The notes: generated by a model not told the origin, from the letters alone. A stretch of DNA of 64,000 nucleotides from Okapia johnstoni (GCA_024291935.2 JAGTYA010000025.1:6779501-6843500); one strand, 5' to 3'; counted from the first letter of the stretch, positions 43,834 to 55,414 are shown. Numbers and translations are program-made.

Positions 43834-45394
43834 AAGTTTCTAAGTATCTAAAGGACTCTTGTGTGGAAGAGGGTCTGGACCTTTCTAAGCTACTCCAGAG
43901 AAGAGAAGTAGGATGGGTGGGTAGAAATTGCAGCAAGAAGGAATTAAATCTAATATTGGAAACGAATACAAAAACAATTCATGTTTTCCAACCACAGAGC
44001 TCATGCCCTATGAGGCAGTGACTCTGAGCAGCAAGAGTCTAGCAGTAGCCAGGCCCATCTTTGTTGGGACGGTCTGGAATTCCAGAATCCTTGCTCCCTC
44101 CTCCACAAAAGAGAGGAAGAGCTTGGGGCAAATAGGTGCCCCCATGACTTATAAATGCCCCTTCTTCAAACTGGGAAACTGATGAGGAAGCTCTGAAGCC
44201 ACCTAGCATAGGATAAGATGGTGACTCTACTCGCCTACTTGGTTAACAGGAGCCCCTAGGACACTGGTGGCATTGGATGGGCCCTTCTCTTGTAGAAAAA
44301 ACACCCCACTCAAAGTACCCAGGATGTGTCTTTCTCATGAACCCCAAGTAATGGAGCTGAAGTTGCTGGGACCTCTGAAGTATGCACTGTGGGTGAGGGC
44401 CTTGAGGTCCATTGTACTGTTTGCACAAATGTCTGTATTTGCCTGTCAGAGAGCCTCAAAGTGAAAGCAGTATGATCTTATGCAACATGACAGCCAAGCA
44501 AACATTTGACAAGGTGTTTGGGGCCTGCAACCTTTCCTTGGAGATCATAAGCTCCCCCACTGGTTAAATCACACACAACTAGATGGTGAAAGCCCACATC
44601 TGCCCAGGTTTTCTCAAACTCCTGGCACTCCACTCTCCAAACCCGTAAACAAAGTGTGGACAGACTCATGAGTTCAGGAGAGGCCCCTGGATTTTGTCCA
44701 CAACAGCTGGGTATGGATGGAGCCCACTCTATTTTTGGCTCCTTCCTCTGATGACATGGAGGAAGAGAAGGTTGCCGGGGGAAAGGTCAGGCAGGTGGAG
44801 CTGAGCTTGATTAGTGGCGGGTCTAATGGGCTCTCTGAAAATTCTCCAGTGTCTTCAGTTCCAGCTCTTTCCAGGATTCCCAGCCCAATGGCCTGCGTCA
44901 GGAAAACAGCTTTGCAGTTAGCACAGGGCGGTTTGGATTAATCATTCTCCATGCCATTCCCATCACTTGGAACAGGACCCCCGGTGCGGGCCCAGGCACA
45001 GTCACTCCATTTGAAAGGTTTGCAGATTACTGGCCAGTGAGCGGTGACTAGACCAGATTGTGCAGAACAGGATTATTAGGGTCATAAATTTTTATTAAAG
45101 GTCACTACCAGATTTACAGAAAGCACTGCAAAAGGACACTTGCTTTTATTAGCACGGTTTCCAGCCCTGGACAGAAAGTGCCTGGGCCGAAGCAAAGCTG
45201 GAGGTCTTTCTCTGATGACAGAGAGGCCTTTGATTCAAGTTCTTATCACCCACAGGGGTACCAATGCTGAAAACCCCGGGGCTCTCTGTGAAGTGGGTCG
45301 GACGCTCCCAGGATTATTCAAAGAAGGCCTGGTGGGAAGTTCAAGGTCATAATGTGTGGTGTGCTGTCATGGGGTACCTGCCGGATGGTGACCC
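43834..45394. other. unique block, possible conserved non-coding element
   Basis: No repeat recognised for 1.5 kb. Within 44800-45150 lie dense transcription-factor-like words: gcttgattagtggc, ggtttggattaatcattc (OTX/PITX-like GGATTA next to ATTAATCA), gtcataaatttttattaa and aaaggtcac (nuclear-receptor half-site), with intact CpGs. No coding frame is convincing. Confidence 0.4.
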
Positions 45395-45465
45395 GGCCAG
45401 TTATTTCTCCTTCAGAGCCTCAGTCTCCTCCTCTGAAAAACAGGAGTGGTGGGGAGGTTGCAACA
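45395..45465 (+). repeat. MIR SINE fragment
   Basis: ccagttatttctccttcaga, gcctcagtctcctcctctga, aaaacaggagtgg. Confidence 0.6.
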
Positions 45466-45547
45466 TCCACTCTTAGGAGGGTTGTGACTGCCAACATGAG
45501 CAAGTCAGGACACGCAGGGCTCCCCATCAATTCATCATCATTGTTTT

Positions 45548-45650
45548 CCTACCCACTCCACTGTTCTTGCCTGGGAAATCCGGTGGACAGAGGAGCCTTG
45601 TGGGCTACAGTCCATGGGGTCGCAGAGAGCTGGACACAACTGAGAGACTG
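45548..45650 (+). repeat. Bov-tA SINE, 5'-truncated
   Basis: ctacccactccactgttctt ... gtccatggggtcgcagagag ctggacacaactgagagactg. The tRNA-derived head is missing. Confidence 0.92.
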
Positions 45651-45991
45651 ACAATTTTCATACAAGTGTCAGTTGCCTGACAGATGTGGTTTATCAAACA
45701 GTAAAGGTGGATATGGACCCCTGCGTTGGAAGGAGCCAGCCTCACATTTAGGTTGGAACACCCAGCTTCCTCCTCCCTCGTGGAGGGTGTCCAGCTAGCT
45801 CAGAGGTCTTCACAGATTCTCATACCAACATCTAATTTCAATATGTTTTCTATATTAAAAAGAAAAAAGCCATGGGAGATAGAGAAAGATTGGAAGAGAA
45901 TATACAAAATGATGGTGTTGGAGTGGAGTTTGGGTGCTCTTTGTCCTGCATTTTCTCCAGACCTTTTGTAGGAAGAGAAGTGGTGGTATAA

Positions 45992-46140
45992 ACACGAGGG
46001 GAGTGTAGGCTTTGGGGACAGGCAGACCCAAATTCAAATCCCAGCCTTCCTGTCCTTGTGGTGAGACCTTGGACAAATTGCATAATCTCTCTGAGTCATG
46101 GGATATACACAGCGGGTAAGACCATCTGCCTCACGAATTA
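45992..46140 (+). repeat. MIR SINE
   Basis: gtgtaggctttggggacagg, cccaaattcaaatcccagcc, gtgagaccttggacaaattg, cataatctctctgagtcatg. Confidence 0.8.
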
Positions 46141-46499
46141 CATGCAAGCATGGAAACCACTTTGGGGAGGAGTATAAGCATCCTCTCTTTCCTCCCTTTG
46201 GGGAATTTATGCTCTTCCTGATTGGCCCTGGCAGCCATCAAATGTTCAGGAAGGGAAAGGGAGTCTGAAAATGAGGCCAAACTACAAGAAGCAGAGCCTA
46301 GACAGAGAAGTCCTGCAAGAATAGCTCCTGGATCAAGCCTGACCTGAACTTGGAAGTCCTTGGACCAACAAATATCCACTTCAGTTATTTGGTTGGATTT
46401 TTTTTATTCCTTATAAAGGCCTACCTGAACCATGATTATCTATAATACATATTAAAAGCCTAGTAGGCATGGGACACACAGCCATAACTTTTTAAAACT
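46141..46499. other. unique sequence, no gene recognised
   Basis: Nothing recognised. Confidence 0.5.
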
Positions 46500-47460
46500 C
46501 TTTTTGAAAAAGGACGATTTCCTACATTATTTTATTTCCCAAATTTTTAGTTTAGAAAATTGCAATCCTACAGAAGATCTTCAAGAATAGCTCAATTTGT
46601 GTTCACCTCCTTTTCACTTATATACACCAGTTGTTAATGTTTTATCCCACTTGTGATGTGTTTCCCTCCTTATCTCTCTCCCTTTCCCTTTTATTGAGAC
46701 ATTGGTCCATTTCAGTCCTAAGGATTTGAGCCTTAGGATTTGAGCCTTCCTAAGAATGAAGACATCCTCCCACACAAGCATGATTCCAGCTTCCCATCCA
46801 GAAACTCAACTCTGTATCATCCACCTCGCAGCCCACGTTCAAGTTACCCCAGGTGTCCCCGTGTCTTTACAACTCCTTTTTCTATCCAGGGTGATGCATT
46901 CTGCTTAGTGGTCATGTCACTTTAGTCTCTCTTAATTTAGAATGGTTCTCCAGACCTTTTGTTTCTTGCAGTATCAACATTTAGGGGAAGTCCCTTATTT
47001 TGGAGTCACCTCATTGTTTCCCACAATTAGATTCATATTAAACATTCCAGGCAGGAGTACTACACAGGTGACTTTGAGTGAATGGATTTAGTTGTAGTTG
47101 TATTAAAGTGTCACAGACATACATTGAAGAGACTAGCACCGCATTTTGCAAACTGCATTTCACAAACTGAAAACACACCTATATGTCCAGCCCTTGGGTC
47201 AACACACAGGAATGGCTAGCCTCCCAGAGGGCCCTTCCTGCCCTGTGAATTCTGTTATCACAGATTAGCTCTGTCTGCTCTTGACCTTCACACGGAAGGA
47301 GGGATCGTTCAGCATGTTCCCTCTGGGGTTTGCCTTCTTTCACTCAACATCATTTTGTGAGATTCAGGCACATTGCTACATGGATCTGTGCTTCACAGCA
47401 TTTATGATGATTGATTTATCATTTTCATAGGAACAAAGTGTGAATCAGGTCACATATGTT
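46500..47460 (-). repeat. L1M 3' UTR and ORF2 end, reversed
   Basis: 47320-47440 (ctttcactcaacatcatttt, gtgagattcaggcacattgc) is the reverse of the ORF2 end/UTR junction. 46520-47090 (acgttcaagttaccccaggt, gtcactttagtctctcttaa) is the associated UTR type. A 14-bp tandem repeat (aaggatttgagcct / taggatttgagcct) sits at 46720-46747. Confidence 0.65.
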
Positions 47461-47754
47461 TTCACCCATAAGAAAAAATTGGAGGGCCTGAGCTGTCCTG
47501 GCCCTCTAAGCTGGCCTGGCTAGCCACTTACTGGGCACCTCCCTGCTCATAAGTTGAGCAGCTGATGTTGCCAGGGGTCTAGGCACAGCCCAAGATGCCT
47601 AATGATGTGGCCCTGGTCTACTCTCAATTCACATAGACTTAACTCAACTCAAATCTTGGTCTTGACCCTGAGTTGGGCCACCCATCCCAGCAGCCCCTGG
47701 ACCTGATGTTCAGAACTACAAGGCCTGGAGATCTGCCCAACTTCCATTCTCATT

Positions 47755-48320
47755 CACTAGCACCCCAGCCAGTCACACCGGCCTGCTTTCAGTTCCTACC
47801 TCAGGACCTTTGCATGTGCCAAGCTTCCTGACTAGAATGCCCTTCCTCCACCCATCTTCTGTGATCATCTTTCAGGTTTTGGTGCAAATGCCACTTCCTC
47901 AGAGAGGTCTTCCCTGATGACCACGGTGAACATCAGGTCACCATCACAATCTCCCATAGCAGCCCAGTGTGTGCATGCTAAATGATTTCAGTTATGTCCA
48001 ACTCTTTGCGACCCTATGGACTGTTGCCCACAAGGTTCCTCTGTCCATGGGATTCTCCAGGCAAGAATACTGGAGTGGATTGCCATGCCCTCCTCCACGG
48101 GATCTCTCCGATCCAGGGATTAAACCTGTGTGTCCTATGTCTACTGTACTGAAGGAGGATTCTTTACCACTGAGCCACCAGGGAAGCCCATAGCACATCA
48201 GACCTGGTAACAAATGGTACTACTTTATTTGTGAATGTATCTATTTTCTATCTCTTTTTTTAGTTCCATGAAGGCAGAGATTTGCTTTGTTTTTATGGCC
48301 TGTTTGACACTTAACATAGC
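47755..48320 (+). repeat. L2 LINE 3' region, cut by Bov-tA
   Basis: ttcagttcctacctcaggac, ctttgcatgtgccaagcttc, aatgccacttcctcagagag, gtcttccctgatgaccac before the SINE. gtactactttatttgtgaat, agttccatgaaggcagagat after it. A textbook L2 3' half. Confidence 0.85.
47965..48189 (-). repeat. Bov-tA SINE in L2
   Basis: A reversed copy (tgctaaatgatttcagttat ... gccaccagggaagccc). The flanks share catagca (47955-47961 and 48189-48195), a short probable target duplication. Confidence 0.93.
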
Positions 48321-48334
48321 TATTTTCCAAGTTC

Positions 48335-48400
48335 AATGAAAAAGGGGGGAAAAGAAGAGAGAGGAAAAGAAGAAGAGAGGGAAGGAGGGAGGGAAGGAGG
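48335..48400 (+). repeat. purine-rich (GA/GGA)n tract
   Basis: About 65 bp of almost pure purine (gaaaagaagagagaggaaaa, ggaaggagggagggaaggag). It can adopt H-DNA; low complexity. Confidence 0.9.
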
Positions 48401-48544
48401 CCCTGGTTACTGATCCTCAGCTGGCTCCTTTTGTGGGCTCCAGGCACTTCTTCACCTGTCTGTGAGGTCTGGGGAGGTGGTCCCCTCTCCCCTCTTACAA
48501 GTGCTGAGAGGTCCTAGAGGCAGAGAGAAAACTCATACTCCCAA

Positions 48545-48655
48545 GACAGACTAGAATTGAATTCCAGCTCTACCCTCCTGAGGGATATGTGACCTGGGTT
48601 AAACAATTCACTGTGCAGAGTTAAAATGGTGACAGTAATAGAACCAACCTATGAT
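48545..48655 (+). repeat. MIR SINE fragment
   Basis: actagaattgaattccagct, ctaccctcctgagggatatg, tgacctgggttaaacaattc. Confidence 0.65.
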
Positions 48656-48657
48656 AA

Positions 48658-49205
48658 GCCGAATTCTAAATGGCTCTCAAGATTCTAACCCCCCGGTACA
48701 CAAACCCTGAATAATTCCCTCCCCTTCAGTGTGGGCAGGGTCTGTGGATATGACGGGCTATCAGTCCTGTGGTCATGGTACAAAGGTATATAGCAAAGAG
48801 GATGGGGTTCTGCAGATGTAATTAAGCTTCCTAATCAGTTGACTTTAAGCCAAATGGAGATTATCCCTGGGTGGGCTGGACCTAATTAGGTGACCCTTTA
48901 GAAGAGGGTCTGGTAGCCACAGACTCGGAGTCCCTCATCCACTGGCCTTGGAAAACCAGTGAGTTCTGTAGGTGCAAGGAAATTAATTCTGCCACATGAG
49001 CTTAGTAGAGGACCCTGAATTTGCATGAACTCCAGGAGATGGTGAGGGACAGGGAGGCCTGACGTCCTGTAGTCCGTGGGATCACGAACAGTCAGACATG
49101 ACTTAGCAACTGAACAACAACAACAGAGGACCTTGAACCCTGTAGAACACCACCCCCACCCTAGCCCGGATTGTGAGACCCTGAGCAGAGGAGCCAGGTA
49201 GGTCT
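48658..49205 (+). repeat. MLT1-like MaLR LTR, cut by BovB tail
   Basis: tctgtggatatgacgggcta, ttctgcagatgtaattaagc, ttcctaatcagttgacttta, attatccctgggtgggctgg, gcaaggaaattaattctgcc. After the insertion it resumes with ttgtgagaccctgagcagag. This is an old solo LTR of the ERVL-MaLR class with no coding part; the subfamily is uncertain. Confidence 0.7.
49020..49124 (+). repeat. very short BovB 3' tail insertion with TSD
   Basis: Only about 105 bp of BovB (aactccaggagatggtgagg ... gacttagcaactgaacaaca). It is flanked by agaggaccctgaa (49007-49019) and agaggaccttgaa (49125-49137), 12 of 13 identical. Confidence 0.92.
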
Positions 49206-49246
49206 GGCCTGGTGCGCAATAAACATTAATTGAATGAGTGAATAGT
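49205..49246 (+). repeat. possible L2 3' tail
   Basis: ctggcctggtgcgcaataaa, cattaattgaatgagtga resembles the L2 terminal sequence. Too short to be sure. Confidence 0.4.
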
Positions 49247-49277
49247 CGTGGGGCTACATTATCCTCTATTAGATTCT

Positions 49278-49463
49278 AAGTGAAAGTTGCCCAGCATGTC
49301 CGTCTCTTTGCAACCCCACGGACTATACAGTAAGGAATTCTCCAGGCCAGGATACTGGAGTGGGAAGCCGTTCCCTTCTCCAGGGGATCTTCCCAACCCA
49401 AGGATCAAACCCAGGTCTCTCAACTGCGGGGGGATTCTTTCACCAGCTAAGCCACCAGGGAAT
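49278..49463 (-). repeat. Bov-tA SINE, reversed, shortened
   Basis: gtgaaagttgcccagcatgt ... cccaacccaaggatcaaacc ... gccaccagggaatc. A gap of about 20 bp lies near the Bov body (ggactatacagtaaggaatt). Confidence 0.9.
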
Positions 49464-49589
49464 CATGCATCTTAAAACAATAAAACACACCAATAGATAA
49501 ATAAAACACATAAAACCTTAAAGGTCCCCTGGCTCCAGAGACGTCCATATCCAGCCACTAACTTCCCTGTGGTTCTGAGGGGAGATCAC

Positions 49590-49660
49590 CAGCCCTCTTA
49601 CAGCCTCACGTTGCCATCTGTAAAATGGGGCGATGGAGGCTGCACGAGCTGGCCTTAGTT
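49590..49660 (+). repeat. MIR SINE fragment
   Basis: gttgccatctgtaaaatggg, gcgatggaggctgcacg, the MIR core end. A second scrap (gtgatgtgaccttggacagg) lies at 49853-49873. Confidence 0.6.
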
Positions 49661-50424
49661 TCCTCCTGTTGCAGAAGTCTGGTCTCTGAGGATTCTGGAG
49701 GCCCAGGTGAGTGGCAGGTTGAGTGTGGGGTTGTCACAGTCTAGTGCAGCTGAGACCTGTCCCTGGGGGATTTCTCCTTTGATTGAGCCCTTATCATTCC
49801 TTGCAGGGCTTGAGGCAGACTTTGCTGGGAGATACCAGCTCCGGCCCCTGCTAGTGATGTGACCTTGGACAGGCCAACTATCTGTAGATACCTTAGTGTT
49901 CCAGAAAGGGAGGACTGCAATCCATCCTCAACCTGCCAATCAGAGGCTGTGACCAGTGAGACAGTCCTTTTAGGCCCCACTTCATGCCCCCAAATGTAAG
50001 GAGAAAAGTTTCATGGAGAACAGAGGGTGCTCTCCAGAATCATCCCAGGCCGGCCCCCTGCAGGTGGGATGGCTCAGGCAGCAGGTTCCCACAGCTTCCT
50101 CAGCCCTCCCTGCCTGGCCACCCTCCCAGGCTGGGTCCCATGCTGGAGGCACAGCCCCAGGTCATCTGTCCCCACAGCCAACATGATTGCAATCTCTCCA
50201 CTGGGTACAGGGTACCTCCCTGTTTCCAAGGCACTGTCACGGCCCATGTGCCCCCACTAATCCCCACAACCAGCTGGGAAGCCATGTTCAGGGGGGTTCG
50301 TGTACAGAAGGGCAAAGTGTCCACCTCACTCTCTCACTCACTCTCCTGTTCTCACAGACATTCATGGGGCATCTGCTGGGAGCAGGGACTGTGTTTGATC
50401 CTCAAGATACTAAAATGAAAAAGT
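49661..50424. other. mostly unique sequence, no gene recognised
   Basis: Apart from a MIR scrap at about 49853, nothing recognised. Open frames at 49984-50418 are unremarkable. Confidence 0.5.
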
Positions 50425-50920
50425 CTCAATAACAATGATAACATTTATAAGCACCTGCTACCTGGCAGCAGGGCTTCCCAGGGGGCACTAGTGGTAAAGA
50501 ACCCGCCCGCCAATGCAGGAGACCTCAGAAACACAGGTTTGATCCCTGGGTCAGGAAGATTCCCTGGAGAAGGGCATGGTGACCCACTACATTGTTCTTG
50601 CCTGGAGAATTCCATGCACAGAGGAGCCTGGAAGGTTACATTCTGCCAGGCTTTGGGGCTGCAAAAAGTCAGACACAACTGAAGTGACTTAGCATGTACC
50701 TGGAAGCAATTATTAGACACCTACTATTAACTCAATTGTTACAACACTCTGAGAGGTGGGAACTATTTTTAGGCTCATTTAACAGAGGGGGAAACTGAGA
50801 CTTATCAAGATTAAGAAATTTGTCCCAAGTCATCCTGCTACTAAAATGGAGGAACTAGGATTCAAATACACAGTCTGGCTTCAAAGCCTGCAAAGTTAAC
50901 TGTTTTGCTAATCTGGACCC
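50425..50920 (-). repeat. MIR SINE split by Bov-tA
   Basis: The left part 50425-50468 (aacaatgataacatttataa, gcacctgcta) and right part 50709-50920 (tgttacaacactctgagagg, aacagagggggaaactgaga, ggattcaaatacacagtctg) make one long reversed MIR. Confidence 0.82.
50471..50696 (+). repeat. Bov-tA SINE in MIR with TSD
   Basis: A forward copy flanked by tacctggcagca (50459-50470) and tacctggaagca (50697-50708), 11 of 12 identical. It has extra bases near the body's 3' half (acattctgccaggctttggg). Confidence 0.95.
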
Positions 50921-50989
50921 TGTCTTTGAGAGTTTGCAGAGTAGACCTCAGAAAGTATTCATTAGATGAATGTGTAATTGGCAGTGTAG

Positions 50990-51070
50990 GATGATCAGAC
51001 ATATATGAGGCAGTCAGGAAAGGCTTCCCTGAGGAGGAGGCACTGGACCTGGGTCAAGAAGGATGAATAG
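50990..51070 (-). repeat. L2 LINE fragment, reversed
   Basis: gcagtcaggaaaggcttccc, tgaggaggaggcactggacc match the reversed L2 stretch for ..cctcctcagagaggccttccctga. Confidence 0.7.
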
Positions 51071-51361
51071 GACTCACCGGGACTCCACATCCAGATTCCC
51101 TGCTCTTCCAATAAGCCACACTAATTTCATAACAATGAGAGACTGATGGGAAGGGATCTTAGGGGTACAGTATTTCCATTCATGCCTTACGAAGGTCTGC
51201 CATGAAGGACTTTCAATCTGTCTCCATCACCAGATCTGAAATTTTCTTTGCCCTGTGTCTGACAGCAAGTTTGGAGCACTGAGTTGCATTTAAAAGCACG
51301 TTACTTCAGAGGGTTGGGTGGCCCCCAAGACTAAAACTTAGGACAGGAAGCATGAACCGGA
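51071..51361. other. unique sequence, no gene recognised
   Basis: Nothing recognised. Confidence 0.5.
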
Positions 51362-51580
51362 GGTGCAGAATCAGACACTAGCCAAGAACATGGGCTTTGG
51401 AGGAAATAGACTTGGGTTCAAATTCTAGCTTTCCCATTAATTGGCTGTGTGACCTTGAGTAGGTTACTTATCTCCTCTGTACCTCAGTTCCTTCCGCCAT
51501 AAATGAAGATCATAACACCACATACCTTGTAGGGCTGTGGTGGTTAAATCAGTCAGCAGATGTAAAAGGTTTACAAACTG
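51362..51580 (+). repeat. MIR SINE, nearly full length
   Basis: gaacatgggctttggaggaa, acttgggttcaaattctagc, ttggctgtgtgaccttgagt, ctctgtacctcagttccttc, gggctgtggtggttaaatca. Confidence 0.92.
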
Positions 51581-52074
51581 CCATGGGAAATGTTTTGTAA
51601 GTACAGTCTGTCTTCTGAATCAATATTCTAAACCTGGGAGCTTTCTGGGAGGACAGAACAGCCACATGAAGGTCTTTGAAGATAACAGACATGGGGTTGA
51701 GGGGTCCCTGTGGACTCTGAGCGTGGGGACTTCTAACTAGGGCAGAAGCAGGGCCACGTGGAAGTTTCAGGTGAATAAATCCACGAGAAACACAAGAAAT
51801 TCCAGAATCTGCCATTCATTCCTAGACTGGGCCTGGTTAAAGATGGATTGAGGGCAGAAGGCCTCACGGGTCAGGTCGTGATCCCACTGGCTTCAGACCG
51901 GACAAGCACAGGGCACCTGGCAGGAAACAGCTTTGCAACTGGGATGAGGACTGGAATAGGAGGTTGACCTGTTCTTTGTGTGCGTATGGTTCTTGGACTG
52001 TAGACTGTGCCCTCTCTATGGAATCTGATATATTAAAAGATGGGGGCACAAAATGAATGTGGTTATAAGAGTGG
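51581..52074. other. unique sequence, no gene recognised
   Basis: Nothing recognised. Confidence 0.5.
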
Positions 52075-52285
52075 CCAGACATATGCCTATCAAGTCTTTG
52101 CTGTGTGCACTTTGCTCCATTATCTCATTTACCTTCACAACGTCCCTTCCTGGTACCATTATGAGGTCCATTTTACAGATGAGAAAACTGAGGCTGAGAG
52201 ACGTTGAACCACTAAGGGATAATTCTGGGACTAGGACTCAGTTTTGTGTCAGGGCCTGTGTCCTTAACCATGCCCTGTGATCCCA
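52075..52285 (-). repeat. MIR SINE, nearly full length
   Basis: tccattatctcatttacctt, accattatgaggtccatttt, acagatgagaaaactgaggc, gtgtccttaaccatgccctg. Confidence 0.9.
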
Positions 52286-52799
52286 AGGATGAGTCAGAGA
52301 AAGAGGCACAAGAGGGCATTGTGTAAAAAGGTCCTGATGCTGAATTAGGACAGTGGAAAACTTCCCCATGGGCTGGGATGATGGGAACAGGTGTCAGTGC
52401 TGGTTAAAGACAAGTTTTTCTGACTTTGTAGCTCTGCCCATTTCTTCATGTGGAACAGAGGTCAGGGGTGGGGTGACTGGTAACATGAACTCCAACCTCA
52501 AGATTCTCTGCCCATCAAAACAGTTCCCAGGACAAGGATCAGACTCACTCCTTCTGGGTTGCTACCACTGAGAACATCACTGCCAACACCCCTTCCAGGT
52601 CTGATGAATCATACAAGGAAATACGACTCCTTACTTTACTTCTCATTTTGACCTGAAGCCTTATCACTAGATTTATAATCTCTACTAGACTGTCCCATTG
52701 ACATCTCTCCCTTTTCAGAAACCTCACCCACCCCTGAAGTGAGCAACTACTACCTGCTGAGCCTCAATGTCCCTTAAAGAATGGCTCCTTCCCCATCCC
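52286..52799. other. unique sequence, no gene recognised
   Basis: Nothing recognised. Confidence 0.5.
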
Positions 52800-53255
52800 A
52801 TGCGGCTGGGGTGAAGCTGTCAATCCATTGTGCCTACCCTAGCCAATGAGGGAAGCCCATCTCTCTGTCCACAGTGACAGGTCTTAAGGGGAAGGCACGT
52901 GACCTAAGCTGGGCCAACCCGAGCCCACCCATGAGATTCACTTTACGGACAAAGGAAGGAGAAGATCATTCTTTGTCTAAGCTTGTGAACTGACTGGAAG
53001 AACCCCATCATCCCAGAACTATTGGTGGCTATCTGATCTACCATGAGGAAAGAACATGGGAGACTGAAGCCAACACTGGAAGCAGAGCTGAAGGAAAAGG
53101 AAAAACCAGGTCCTAGTAATATGACTTGAGCCTCTGGATTCAGCTGTGCCTGCTACCCTCACCCTTGTACTTCACAGTCGTGTAAGCCAAAGCGTTCTTT
53201 TTTTTTTTTTTTTCCACTTAAACTAATTTGTGTTGTGATTTGGCCACTGGCAACT
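52800..53255 (+). repeat. old mammalian repeat related to 21180, long copy, class uncertain
   Basis: ggcacgtgacctaagctggg near the start and, at the 3' end, tgagcctctggattcagctg, tgcctgctaccctcaccctt, cgtgtaagccaaagcgttc, a T16 run at about 53198-53213, and tgatttggccactggcaact. LTR-like 3' structure; not named. Confidence 0.5.
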
Positions 53256-53299
53256 GATAGATTTCTATTAAATAGCAGTCTCAAAGGATTCATCAATTA

Positions 53300-53370
53300 A
53301 TTGCCTCATTCAACAATGATCTATTTAGAACCCACTCTGGGCCTGGCACTGATATGCCATCTGCCTAAAA
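53300..53370 (-). repeat. L2 LINE 3' end fragment, reversed
   Basis: gcctcattcaacaatgatct, atttagaacccactctgggc, ctggcactgatatgcc. Confidence 0.6.
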
Positions 53371-53844
53371 GGAAATCAGGATGAAGATTTATTATCTTAG
53401 AGTATTTAGGGCAATGGGACCCAGGCTCTGCAGGCAGTTTCTAAAGAGAAGCATCCAATATGCCTGGGGTGAGGTCCAGCTCTTAGGAGCAGGTTTGCAG
53501 CAGTGACCACAGCAGGGATCACATAGCACCAAAGGCTAATGGAGTGTATGGCAACAGGTTCCCAGAGAGGTCACTGTCAACTGGATGGCTATTTGGCTTG
53601 GGACAATGACAAGTCAAGATGGTGGTTGAGTCTCTGCTGTTAGGAGTTCATCATGGAAGATGGTGGGTCAGGGAGGAGGTTCAGGTCAGAAGTGGCAGGG
53701 GAAGGGAAGCTAAGCCTATGAGACTGTGAATGTTCACACTTAGAAGAGAATTTTGCAGAAGCTAAACTGAGCTGTAGAATCACTCAAAACCAGATGGCAA
53801 GCTCTTTAAGTCCAGACCACCCGTGACATGCTCTGAAGTTCCTG
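53371..53844. other. unique sequence, no gene recognised
   Basis: Nothing recognised. Confidence 0.5.
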
Positions 53845-53945
53845 TCCCATAGCCCATTTCCCCATCTGTAAAACAGGTGTATTAGCTCCCTTCCATCTAA
53901 ACCTCAGGGCTGCCGTGAGGATCAGATGAGGTGCCCTGGAAATGG
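53845..53945 (+). repeat. MIR SINE fragment
   Basis: ccatttccccatctgtaaaa, caggtgtattagctcccttc, gccgtgaggatcagatgagg. Confidence 0.75.
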
Positions 53946-55204
53946 CAAGACCCAGGCTTGTTTTCCAGTGAAAGCAGGTACTCGATTGAAGGAATAAAAT
54001 CTGTGCTCTGGAGTTAGAGCAGTAAGTGTGACTGCTGGGGCCAGATAGGTCTTGAAGAGGCCCAGAAGAAAATAGATTATCTTCAAGAAGGCAGCTGAGC
54101 AAGCAGAGGGAAGCTGTGGGTTTTGTAGAAATGACTCTTGGAGAGCAAGGCTTGCCGTGCCTCCCAGGGAGAGTCCAGCTGCAGAGTCTCCACTTCACTG
54201 GGACATTACCAGCCCTCAGCTGATGGTCTCCTCACCACCCGAGAAACAGTGTGGGCGTGGGGGGGGCGGGGGGTCTGCCAGCTAGCCAGTGTGCCCAGAG
54301 GCTGCTTCTGCCCAAGGGGCACCTTTTCCTAATGCACACAGAGGTGCCCTTTGGTCTAATGGTGGGCGTGCACACACACACAAGCACAGATGTGCATGAC
54401 AGCTGCAGGGACCTACGTGTGAGGGACAATCTTTGACAACCAGAATCCTAGCTCCATTCTTCGCTTCCTTGTCCTTGAAGCCCCAACTCAAAGGCTTACC
54501 ATTTCTAAAGCAAAAATTCCTTCTTATACTACATCTTAGATTTTTTAGCTAAAGACACCAAGGACAAGCTTCCACCAAGCAGGGCCCCTTGGAGCCAGGG
54601 TCACTTTGTTCTAAAGCAGCTCATTCTCTCATGGCTGAACCGTGAGGTGCAGATTCCATCTCTTCCTCCCTCCCGGGTTTCTCATGTCCTCCCCTCTCTT
54701 TCTGATTCCCACTAAACTGACACCTCGCTGTAGCCCCCAAGGGAGCCACGTGGGATGGGAGACCGAGTTTGTCTAAGCAGAGAGGCCAGGGCCCCTCTGA
54801 CAAAGGACGCTCAGGCTCCCACGTTTCTCCACAGAAAAGCAGCAAGACTCCAAACTGTACAGATTTCTCAAAGAGATGCTGGGTTTGTGGAGGGCAGGGG
54901 CTGGGTCTCCAGAGCTCCACGGGGGATCCGTGACACACGGCCCAAGAGACTAGAACCAACTCTGTTTTTTAACGTGAGCAATTCTCACGCGCTCGTTATA
55001 TCCCGGGGAGCTTGTTGCATTCTCACTGAATGGTCACAGTGACCTATTTCACAGATAGGAAGATTGAGAGCATTTTCTGAACAGTAGTTCCTATGCTCTC
55101 CAAAAAATAACTGAAGAATAGAAAGCTTTAGGCTGGATTCATGTAGATGCCTGTCTAGTTCTGAAATGTTGGGATGGGGCTGGGGCACCGGGCTGATGCC
55201 ACAT
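53946..55204. other. unique sequence, no gene recognised
   Basis: A G run at 54257-54272 and a short (CA)n run at 54368-54380. Open frames have no recognised features. Confidence 0.5.
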
Positions 55205-55260
55205 AACCAGCTCACTTTACAGGTGGGGAGGTTGAGACCCAGAGAGGAGCTGGGGCTGTT
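55205..55260 (-). repeat. MIR SINE fragment
   Basis: gctcactttacaggtgggga, ggttgagacccagagaggag. Confidence 0.6.
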
Positions 55261-55414
55261 AGGAGCCATGGCTGAGGGGCTGGACCCTGTCCTCTGAAAG
55301 CACACAGAGCACTGATCGTGCCGGGCCACAGCCGACATCGCTGTGCATGGTCCACAGAAGTGGCCCCACGTGAACCCCCCTCTCCCACCCCGGGACACAC
55401 ACACCTCAGGAACT

